A stretch of 64,000 nucleotides of DNA from Fodinibius halophilus (GTDB lineage: Bacteria; Bacteroidota; Rhodothermia; Balneolales; Balneolaceae), in assembly GCF_011059105.1 (NCBI RefSeq), contig NZ_JAALLS010000020.1:1-64000 (forward strand), given 5' to 3'. The position numbers were made by a program, and so were the translations under genes. Under the pieces are notes generated by a model. The model did not search any database, was not told the origin of the DNA, and was given only the letters and a program-made list of their open reading frames with translations. Positions 25,664 through 32,670 of the stretch are shown here, one piece after another. Positions within the stretch are counted from its first letter, which is position 1. Every line of letters starts with the position of its first letter.

Positions 25664-26269
25664 CTATTCACTTCCAGAATGCACATAGGATAGGAAGTTT
25701 TGTAATAGCAATGCCCCGGCCTTTCCCGATTTTTCCGGGTGAAACTGTGCTCCCATATAATTGTCTTTAGAGACTACGGCCGTAAAATCCTGTATATAGC
25801 AACAGCTGGCCAGAGTATATTTATTAACTGGTGCAAAGTAGCTGTGCACATAATAGAAATATTCTGATGTGTTAAAGCTGCTCACCAGGGGATGGCTGTC
25901 ATCAACATCGGTAAAAGTATTCCATCCCATATGCGGGACTTTTTCCTTTGAGGAATCAAACTTTCGTAATCGACCGGGAATAATACCCAATCCCTCGGAA
26001 TCACCTTCTTCCGATGATTCATACAGCAGTTGCATCCCCAGGCAGATGCCCAGCACCGGCTTGTTGGTCTTTTTCAACCACTGGTCCAGGCTGTTTTTTT
26101 TGAGTGATGCCATTGCCGGTTCTGCATGACCAACGCCCGGAAAAATAATGCCATCAGAATCGTTGAGTTCATCCGGATTATTCGTAATGATATGAGGCTC
26201 ATTGAGGCGCTTGAGTGCATTCGATACCGAAGCTAAATTACCGGCTTCATAATTGATAATTGCGATCAT
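25664..26269 (-). CDS. hisH: Imidazole glycerol phosphate synthase, glutaminase subunit
   Basis: This 201-residue class I amidotransferase feeds ammonia to HisF. The nucleophile is in GICLGMQLLYE (Cys about 77), the oxyanion strand in FPGVGHAEPAM, and the His/Glu pair in QFHPEKSG. It starts 2 bases after hisB. It is the last gene of the upstream his block; the rest of the pathway resumes more than 8 kb downstream with hisA. Confidence 0.97.
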   Translation of the reverse strand: MIAIINYEAGNLASVSNALKRLNEPHIITNNPDELNDSDGIIFPGVGHAEPAMASLKKNSLDQWLKKTNKPVLGICLGMQLLYESSEEGDSEGLGIIPGRLRKFDSSKEKVPHMGWNTFTDVDDSHPLVSSFNTSEYFYYVHSYFAPVNKYTLASCCYIQDFTAVVSKDNYMGAQFHPEKSGKAGALLLQNFLSYVHSGSE

Positions 26270-26271
26270 TA

Positions 26272-27162
26272 TTATAGTAAGTCTTTAGTACTGGGTAAAA
26301 TGTTAGCATTACGTTCGTTACGGCTTATGGCTGCACGCAGGCACCGGGCAAAAGCTTTAAAGCAGGCCTCAATTTTGTGGTGATCATTTTCACCCTCAAC
26401 TGAAATGTTCAGAGTTGCTTTGAGATTCATAGCCAGGGAGTAAAAAAAGTGTTCCGTCATTTCGGTTGGGAAATCTCCAACATATTCACGGTTCAAGGTG
26501 CCGTCAAAGACGAGATAGGGGCGTCCGGAAAAATCCAGTGCTACCGTTGCCAATGTTTCATCCATAGGCAAGGCGAATCCATAGCGTTGTATTCCCACTT
26601 TATTTCCTAAAGCCTTGCTAATGGTTTCTCCCAGCGTAATAGCAACATCCTCAATGGTATGGTGTTCATCGATTTCAAGGTCACCATCACACGAAATTTC
26701 CAGATCTACCAATCCATGTTTGGCGATCTGTTCCAGCATGTGATCAAAAAAACCTAAGCCTGTATCGATTGAGCTCTCACTCGTTCCATCGAGATTAACA
26801 CTGATGGAGATATCGGTTTCGGAGGTAGTGCGCTTAACGGTAGCCTTACGCGTAGGAAAGCATATTTTATTGCTTAGTGAAATCCAGTTCTTAGCAGATT
26901 CCATTTCAATCCCCTCTGCATCAATAGCTTTCAACTGACTATCGTCAGCAATAATTTGTAAATCAACTTCATCAGAACTAATACCGGCTGCCGATATTTT
27001 CTCATTATCCAGCAGGTCCACTTCTAATGGTGAGAGTGTATCAGTAATAAAAAAGAGTGTATGGTCTAGCTGCTGTAGACGTTTTAGGCCATATAAAGCC
27101 CCGGGCCATAATAGTTCTGTATCGGAACCTGTTAACGCTTCTGTTGATATTCGAATGTTCAT
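26272..27162 (-). CDS. hisB: Imidazoleglycerol-phosphate dehydratase with a degenerate N-terminal extension
   Basis: This 296-residue protein catalyses histidine step 6. The dehydratase domain covers about residues 105-296 with FFDHMLEQIAKHG, DEHHTIEDVAI, MDETLATVALDFSGRPY and DHHKIEACFKAFARCLR, whose His and Glu residues bind two Mn ions. The first ~100 residues resemble a shortened HAD phosphatase: GALYGLKRLQQLDHTLFFITD matches the second HAD motif region of bifunctional HisB, but the DxDGT nucleophile motif is missing. Histidinol phosphatase activity is therefore unlikely here. The start overlaps the hisC stop codon (TAATG). Confidence 0.95.
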   Translation of the reverse strand: MNIRISTEALTGSDTELLWPGALYGLKRLQQLDHTLFFITDTLSPLEVDLLDNEKISAAGISSDEVDLQIIADDSQLKAIDAEGIEMESAKNWISLSNKICFPTRKATVKRTTSETDISISVNLDGTSESSIDTGLGFFDHMLEQIAKHGLVDLEISCDGDLEIDEHHTIEDVAITLGETISKALGNKVGIQRYGFALPMDETLATVALDFSGRPYLVFDGTLNREYVGDFPTEMTEHFFYSLAMNLKATLNISVEGENDHHKIEACFKAFARCLRAAISRNERNANILPSTKDLL

Positions 27163-28220
27163 TATGCTATCTCCTTTAAAGCTGTAATTAACCGTTCATT
27201 TTCATCCGGAGTTCCTACTGTGATGCGCAGGCAGCTATCGCAATGTGGTTCGTTGCCACGATATCTAACAATGATATCCCGTTTAGCCAGTTGTTGGTAG
27301 ATGGTACGGGCATTATCTATTTTCACCAGCAGGAAGTTTGCATCACTGGGATAGATATGTTCTACGTGGTTGAGCTCTTCCAACTTATTACGCAGCTGCT
27401 TTCGTTCCTTTTTAATGGCCTCAATATGAAATTCTACTGTTCTCCAGTTTTCTAATCCTTCAATGGCCAGTTCCGCGGTTGGTTTATTAATATTGTAGGG
27501 GGCCTTTACCTTCATCATATAGTTGATGATCTCTTCTTGGGCATAACTTATACCCAGCCTGATTCCTGCCAGTCCCAGAGATTTCGACATCGTTTGCAGT
27601 ACTACAAGGTTGGGATATGTTGCCACATGCGATGCCCAGCTTTCTTGATCACTAAAGTCGATATACGCCTCATCAACTACTACAATACCGGGAAACTTTT
27701 TAACCAGCTGTTCAATCTTATCGGCTTCAAAGGTGTTACCGGTAGGATTATTGGGGGAGCAGAGAAACAAGATCTTTGTTTCCGGGGTTACGGTATCCAA
27801 GATGGCTTCTACCCGAGGTTGGAATGTTTCTTCATCCAGCAGTACTTCGTCAATGGCAATATCATGGATATTAGCAGATACCGTGTACATGCCATAGGTC
27901 GGAGGTACGGTCAATACGCGATCTTTGCCGGGTCTGCAGAAGATCCGGAACAGCAGGTCAATCCCTTCATCACTGCCAACCCCTACAAAGGTGTTCTCCT
28001 TTCGAACACCGCGCCATTCTGCAATCAGTTGTCTCAGCTTTTTTTGGGATGGATCCGGGTAGCGATGCAAGTCGCTTTCATCAGTAAAAGGAGCACCCAG
28101 GCTATTCTCATTGGCATCTAACAGTAGTCCCTCTTCAAAATCTTCGCGGGCACTGTGGTAGGGGGTAAGCTGTTGAATATTAGGACGAACAAAGCTTTCA
28201 ATATTGAATGAACTATTCAT
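27162..28220 (-). CDS. hisC: Histidinol-phosphate aminotransferase
   Basis: This 352-residue class I/II PLP aminotransferase catalyses histidine step 7. NENSLGAPF and RYPDPSQKKLR near the start, PNNPTGN in the middle, the PLP lysine in QTMSKSLGLAGIRLG and RITVGTPDEN near the end match HisC. It overlaps hisB by one base and lies 24 bases after hisD, so translational coupling through this part of the operon is likely. Confidence 0.96.
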   Translation of the reverse strand: MNSSFNIESFVRPNIQQLTPYHSAREDFEEGLLLDANENSLGAPFTDESDLHRYPDPSQKKLRQLIAEWRGVRKENTFVGVGSDEGIDLLFRIFCRPGKDRVLTVPPTYGMYTVSANIHDIAIDEVLLDEETFQPRVEAILDTVTPETKILFLCSPNNPTGNTFEADKIEQLVKKFPGIVVVDEAYIDFSDQESWASHVATYPNLVVLQTMSKSLGLAGIRLGISYAQEEIINYMMKVKAPYNINKPTAELAIEGLENWRTVEFHIEAIKKERKQLRNKLEELNHVEHIYPSDANFLLVKIDNARTIYQQLAKRDIIVRYRGNEPHCDSCLRITVGTPDENERLITALKEIA

Positions 28221-28244
28221 TGTCTAAAAGAAGTAATAGTTAAT

Positions 28245-29534
28245 TTATTTGTTGATATCGGCAAGACGGATAGATACTGCATTTTTATGAGCCTGTAACT
28301 GTTCCAGATCAGCAAGTTTTTCGACAGTGGGTCCCACATTCTGCAAACCTTCTTTCGAAATTTGTTGTACCGTGATCTGTTTGATAAATGAATCCACAGA
28401 AACTCCGCTGTACATACGGGCATAACCATATGTTGGTAACGTATGGTTGGTACCTGAGGCGTAATCACCGGCACTTTCAGGCGTCCAGGGGCCCAGAAAT
28501 ATTGATCCGGCATTCATAATATCTTCTACCAGCTGATTTGGTTGCTTAGCCTGAATAATCAGGTGTTCTGGGGCATATGCATTGGAAAATGATACAGCCT
28601 CACCCAGAGATTCAGTGACTATGCTGAAGCTCTTTTCTATTGCTTTCCGGGCAACTTCTTTACGCGGCAGTTCCGCAAGTTGTTGGTCCAATTGCCGTTG
28701 ACAAGTTTCCAGGTCAAAACCCTTTGTTGCTGCCAACACCACTTGGCTGTCTGCCCCGTGTTCGGCCTGCGATAACAGATCGGCAGCAACAAACACCGGA
28801 TTCGTTGTTTCATCAGCAATAACCAGTACCTCTGACGGACCGGCCGGCATGTCGATGGCTATTTGTGCCTCACTGTTTTGCAGAATCATTTTAGCTGCCG
28901 TTACATACTGGTTACCGGGGCCGAATATTTTATCCACTTTTGGAACCGATTCTGTACCCAAGGCCATTCCTGCCACGGCTTGGGCTCCACCGGCTTTGAG
29001 TAGGTGTGTTGCCCCGATTTTCTGTGCAATATAGATGATCTCATCAGCTACTGTGCCATCTTGTTGAGGCGGGGTAGCTACCACTATGGTTGAACAACCG
29101 GCCAGCATTGCCGGAATGCCCAACATCATCAGGGTAGAGGGGAGGATAGCGGTACCTCCGGGAATATAGAGACCAACTCTTTCGATTGGTCGTGCTATAC
29201 GTTTGCACTGCACGCCGGGCATGGTTTCTACCTCCAGCTGCGAGGGGAGTTGGGCTTTATGAAACTCATAGATATTATTGAAAGCAGTATCTATGGCTTT
29301 TCTGATATCATCGTTCAAACGAATATCCTGATTCTGTGGGTCGATGACCAAGGGATCGGGTGTAACGCCATCGAACTTCGCAGAGAAATGATTGATCCCA
29401 TTGTCCCCTTCCTCTGCAATACCTTGGATGATCGGCTCTACCTGTCCAAAGACAGATGTAAAATCCATTTTAGGACGCTGACAGAGTTGCTTCAGGTCAT
29501 CCGTAGCTAATTTATTATATATGTAAGATTTCAT
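28245..29534 (-). CDS. hisD: Histidinol dehydrogenase
   Basis: This 429-residue zinc enzyme oxidises histidinol to histidine in the last two steps. GLYIPGGTAILPSTLMM, FGPGNQYVTAAK, AGPSEVLVIAD, SQAEHGADSQ and SAGDYASGTNHTLPTYG are all present, including the zinc ligand regions. It is transcribed between hisG (90 bases upstream) and hisC. Confidence 0.97.
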   Translation of the reverse strand: MKSYIYNKLATDDLKQLCQRPKMDFTSVFGQVEPIIQGIAEEGDNGINHFSAKFDGVTPDPLVIDPQNQDIRLNDDIRKAIDTAFNNIYEFHKAQLPSQLEVETMPGVQCKRIARPIERVGLYIPGGTAILPSTLMMLGIPAMLAGCSTIVVATPPQQDGTVADEIIYIAQKIGATHLLKAGGAQAVAGMALGTESVPKVDKIFGPGNQYVTAAKMILQNSEAQIAIDMPAGPSEVLVIADETTNPVFVAADLLSQAEHGADSQVVLAATKGFDLETCQRQLDQQLAELPRKEVARKAIEKSFSIVTESLGEAVSFSNAYAPEHLIIQAKQPNQLVEDIMNAGSIFLGPWTPESAGDYASGTNHTLPTYGYARMYSGVSVDSFIKQITVQQISKEGLQNVGPTVEKLADLEQLQAHKNAVSIRLADINK

Positions 29535-29624
29535 GGTCTTTATTGTCCGGTCATTATTATGGGTAAGAAGTGAAGAGCAAGAGGTAGCGATATGCTTTTC
29601 ACTTCTCGCTTTTTACTCATGAGA

Positions 29625-30506
29625 TTACAATATCATACTTTCAATAGGTAGAATTACAATTCCACTGGCTCCCTCTGCTTTGAGCCTTTCCATAACAACC
29701 CAAAATTCATCAATAGGGATGACCGTGTGGATGGCTACCATACCGTTATCGGCAAGAGGCATTACCGTAGGACTTTTAAGCGAAGGAATGATCTCCTTGA
29801 TTTTTTGTACTGAATCTTGCGGAGCATTCATCATAATATACCGGCTGCGTTCGGCCTGCTGGTGCCCGTCCATGCGTTGCAGGAATTTGTCAATCAGCTT
29901 TTTCTTACCAGGCGATAATTTTTTATTGGTTTGGATGAGTTCCGTTTCTGACTCCAGTATTGTTACCAGCTCTTGCAAGCCGTTGGCTTTAAGGGTATTG
30001 CCAGTTGATACGATATCACAGATAGCATCGGCAACTTCGAGCCTGGGTGCTATTTCAACGGCACCCGAAATCGTTACCACATCTGTGTTAATGTCTTTCT
30101 CTTCAAAGAAATCACGGGTCAGTTTAGGATAGCTTGTAGCAATAGTTTTGCCTTCAAAATCATTTACTGATTGAATATCGCCATCTTTGCGAGCGGCTAA
30201 AGACAGACGACATACCCCATAATCGAGTCCCCGGAGTACGGTAACATCCGCACCTTTTTCTTGTGTCTCATTAGCACCTACAAATCCGAGGTCACAAACC
30301 CCATCTTGTACATATTCGGGAATGTCATCATCTCGAATAAGGAGCAGTTCAACATCAAAATTTCGGCATTTAACCAAGAGGTTACGTTTATAGTCATCAA
30401 ATCGGAGTCCTATACCTTTGAGCAGGTCAATAGTTTTATCGGTTAGACGTCCAGATTTTTGAATAGCAATACGTAGAGAAGTATTAGAGTCTGCAGTGCG
30501 TTGCAT
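29625..30506 (-). CDS. hisG: ATP phosphoribosyltransferase, long form
   Basis: This 293-residue enzyme starts histidine synthesis by joining ATP and PRPP. The catalytic part has LRIAIQKSGRL, CDLGFVGANETQEKGADV and ADAICDIVSTGNTLKANGL (PRPP loop). Residues about 210-293 are the C-terminal regulatory domain of HisG(L), which binds histidine and makes hexamers; no HisZ partner is then needed. A leader peptide with five His codons lies 84 bases upstream, so control by both feedback and attenuation is plausible. Confidence 0.96.
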   Translation of the reverse strand: MQRTADSNTSLRIAIQKSGRLTDKTIDLLKGIGLRFDDYKRNLLVKCRNFDVELLLIRDDDIPEYVQDGVCDLGFVGANETQEKGADVTVLRGLDYGVCRLSLAARKDGDIQSVNDFEGKTIATSYPKLTRDFFEEKDINTDVVTISGAVEIAPRLEVADAICDIVSTGNTLKANGLQELVTILESETELIQTNKKLSPGKKKLIDKFLQRMDGHQQAERSRYIMMNAPQDSVQKIKEIIPSLKSPTVMPLADNGMVAIHTVIPIDEFWVVMERLKAEGASGIVILPIESMIL

Positions 30507-30590
30507 AACAATGAGATATAGTAATTTGTTGTTGGGAAAAAGTGCTAGGAATAATAAGAGACGGGGTAGCCTAAGCTACATATAAAGATG

Positions 30591-30653
30591 CTATCGACGG
30601 TAGGAACCGCCGTGATGGAGGTGAGAATGGATATGGAGTTGTTCTTTTAGCAT
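30591..30653 (-). CDS. Candidate his operon leader peptide
   Basis: A 20-codon frame starts at ATG 30653 and ends at TAG 30591. The middle reads HIHSHLHH, five His in eight codons. It begins 5 bases after a TAnnTTTG box and sits 84 bases upstream of hisG on the same strand. The last codons overlap a stem of seven pairs (CGGCGGT/ACCGTCG, one G-U), and a second hairpin GTAGC-TTAG-GCTAC follows before hisG. This is the expected layout of ribosome-mediated attenuation, in which stalling at His codons alters downstream folding. No classic U-tract terminator is clear, so the exact mechanism is open. Confidence 0.75.
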   Translation of the reverse strand: MLKEQLHIHSHLHHGGSYRR

Positions 30654-30658
30654 CAGGC

Positions 30659-30666
30659 CAAATATA
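30659..30666 (-). promoter_or_regulatory. Candidate -7 box of the his promoter
   Basis: TATATTTG on the minus strand fits TAnnTTTG. It ends 5 bases before the leader peptide ATG, so the transcript would begin at or next to the start codon (leaderless). Confidence 0.6.
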
Positions 30667-30750
30667 CAAACTTTTCAGAAACCATCCAGAGAAATTATCT
30701 GTATTTACAATTATTTAATTTTTATCGGCCTACAACGCTGATAAAGCTAT

Positions 30751-30790
30751 AAAAAACAAAAGACCCTTGTCTTCCGACAAGAGCCTTTTA
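30751..30790 (-). terminator. Intrinsic terminator of the DUF4382 gene
   Basis: Read on the minus strand, AAAAGGCTCTTGTC pairs with GACAAGGGTCTTTT across GGAA and continues into TTTTTT. It separates the DUF4382 gene from the his promoter. Confidence 0.8.
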
Positions 30791-30826
30791 CGTATGATTT
30801 AACCTTGAGGGGTTAAAGGGAAGTAG

Positions 30827-31651
30827 TTAGTTCGAATTTAATTCAATAGTTCCAAGCTGTGTTTCTTCTCCTTTGGTAACTTCAATTCCGGTTTGAGTAG
30901 AATCGGTATATTGGTCGCTGCTGGGATCAAAGACCACATCATAGGTAGCTGCTTGAAGGCCAATAAGCAGGAATTCACCGTTGTCAGCTGTAATAGTGGA
31001 GGTTACGGTATCTTCACCGGTTATTGCCATCACATTGGTATTAAAATCAGAAGGTTGTACCGTACCTGAGATAGATCCCGTTTCAGAAAGACTTACTGCA
31101 CGAAGTACCGGTTTAAGCGAGTATCCGCCATTTCCTTTCTTTACAATAGAGCGTGCGGCATCAAAGTCGATTAAAAGTGTGTAGTTGGAACCTTCCTCTA
31201 CTTCGGCCTCAACATTGAGTTTAAGACCAGATTGTTGTGATCCGGGTGTCTGGAGGTCATGAGTTTGACCATCAACCGTAACGGTATTGTCGTCGCCCAG
31301 GATAAATCGAATTTGTTCATAAGTACCTGCTTCTAACTCTTCGGTACCCAGCATAATGGTGTTACCGTTAGTTAACTCAAGAAGGTTAACTTTCATAGAC
31401 TGGTCGGTAATTGTAACCCAGCCTTCTTCTTCAGCCTCATTATCAGATTTCGTAGAGTCGGTTTCTGCATTCTCATCTTTATTAACACGGACACTGTTTA
31501 TCGTAACATTAACGGAATCATAATTAGCCGGGGCGTCGGTCATGGCCACAGACATAGTGCCTGTTCCACCAGTTTCGTTAGTGGTGTCACATGAGATGAA
31601 TCCAAAAATAAGTGCTAATGATAGGGTAATAAGTAGCGTAATATTTTTCAT
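30827..31651 (-). CDS. DUF4382 domain lipoprotein
   Basis: This 274-residue protein has a lipoprotein signal peptide (lipobox FGFISC, Cys about 21). Residues about 30-185 form a DUF4382 domain: MSVAMTDAPANYDSVNVTINSVRVN at the start, MKVNLLELTNG, LEAGTYEQIRFIL and YTLLIDFDAARSIVKKGNGGYSLKPVLRAV at the end. Residues about 190-270 look like a carboxypeptidase-regulatory-type beta sandwich (GEFLLIGLQAATYDVVF). Function is unknown; surface or periplasmic display is likely. It stands alone with its own terminator. Confidence 0.85.
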   Translation of the reverse strand: MKNITLLITLSLALIFGFISCDTTNETGGTGTMSVAMTDAPANYDSVNVTINSVRVNKDENAETDSTKSDNEAEEEGWVTITDQSMKVNLLELTNGNTIMLGTEELEAGTYEQIRFILGDDNTVTVDGQTHDLQTPGSQQSGLKLNVEAEVEEGSNYTLLIDFDAARSIVKKGNGGYSLKPVLRAVSLSETGSISGTVQPSDFNTNVMAITGEDTVTSTITADNGEFLLIGLQAATYDVVFDPSSDQYTDSTQTGIEVTKGEETQLGTIELNSN

Positions 31652-32096
31652 AATAGTTAGTCAATTTGTTCGTATTTCCATCTTATCTATTCAAATCGAC
31701 ATTGGGGCAAAATGCTTCACTTCATTGTGGGGGCTGTCACCTTAAAATCAGGGTATGGGTACCGGATTGGTTTATTAATACAGAAGTGTGTTCATTTAGG
31801 CATTTACTGCAACTACCACAACAATAAGGAAGAGCGTAAAAAGAGTAAGTTGAATGATGGGATTGAAAATAATCTTTTTATGCATGTAAATACTGCCTAT
31901 TCCAAGTTAGAAGTACTATTTTTAGAACATTAAACCGGACAGATAATAAATTGTTCCAAACTTTTTATGTGGAGTCGGATTATCCCATCTTAAGAAATAC
32001 ATATTGCCAAACTATTATCATTTAATGATTGAACTATTACGGTTAAACATTTATTCTTAGAGCCAAACAACCGAAACTGATATTGAACGTTTTATT
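31652..32096. other. Intergenic region between divergent genes
   Basis: 445 AT-rich bases hold the upstream regions of the DUF4382 gene (minus) and of the small gene at 32097 (plus). An open frame at 31712-31933 has no ribosome site or family resemblance. I see no clear repeat, RNA or operator. Confidence 0.5.
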
Positions 32097-32375
32097 ATGA
32101 TTACAACTGCTCAATTTACCTATATCCCACTAAAAGCATCCGATCCCCGTGAAAGTGTAGACTTTTTGTTAGAATTGGTGGCACAACACGATGTTGAAGT
32201 TGATGTGAATTATATGTCAACAAGTGTGCGAGGGGAAACAGAAGTGGTTTTTGAGCTCATCCAAGAGATGTATGATACGATGACGATAGAAAAGGAAGAG
32301 TTCCGTTTCCATGTAGAGCTACTGAGCCCGGTAGCTGAGGAAAAAGATCCTATTGACCTGCCCAAAGAAGATTAG
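32097..32375 (+). CDS. Small protein with YkoF/MTH1187-like thiamine-binding fold
   Basis: The product has 92 residues without a signal peptide. AQFTYIPLKASDPRESVDFLLELVAQHDVEVDVNYMSTSVRGETEVVFELIQEMY follows the ferredoxin-like beta-alpha-beta pattern of the MTH1187/YkoF family: an FxYxPL strand, a long helix, and an MSTxxxGE turn at the ligand site. Family members bind thiamine or HMP. No thiamine genes lie nearby, so this is a fold-level call. It converges on a PID-CTERM peptide gene. Confidence 0.55.
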   Translation: MITTAQFTYIPLKASDPRESVDFLLELVAQHDVEVDVNYMSTSVRGETEVVFELIQEMYDTMTIEKEEFRFHVELLSPVAEEKDPIDLPKED

Positions 32376-32410
32376 AATTAAATGAGTACTCTTCTTTTAA
32401 GATCAGGGAG

Positions 32411-32596
32411 TTAATCCTGTTTTTTATCGCGTAGCTTTTTAATGGCATAGGAGCCGCCCAGGGCTGCCAAAATCCCCAGTCCCCCGTCAATGGGGGTTTG
32501 CTCGGGACTGCCGGGTAGTCCGGGTTGAGCAAGGGTTAGGGTAACTGTAATAAAGATAATTACAAGGGTAAGAAGGAGTATAGTCGTTATTTTCAT
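32411..32596 (-). CDS. Short PID-CTERM sorting-domain protein
   Basis: The product has only 61 residues: a signal peptide (MKITTILLLTLVIIF... ending TLAQ), a nine-residue linker, and a C-terminal sorting region, TPIDGGLGILAALGGSYAIKKLRDKK. PIDGG, a short hydrophobic segment and a basic tail form the PID-CTERM pattern of Bacteroidota. There is almost no mature domain left, so its role is unclear. I use the ATG at 32596; the frame extends to 32665 but that part looks untranslated. A frameshifted paralogue lies at 35170-35332. Confidence 0.72.
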   Translation of the reverse strand: MKITTILLLTLVIIFITVTLTLAQPGLPGSPEQTPIDGGLGILAALGGSYAIKKLRDKKQD

Positions 32597-32670
32597 AATA
32601 ATAGCTGTATTGATAGTTTTGTAACAAAGAATAAAGTCTTTGCCTGATAGCAGATTTTTGATCATATCAA

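Noticed and set aside
25531-25770. 79-codon plus-strand open frame
   Set aside because: Its second half is antisense to the end of hisH and the first half lies in repeat DNA.
31712-31933. 73-codon plus-strand open frame
   Set aside because: No ribosome site or recognisable features in an AT-rich promoter region.
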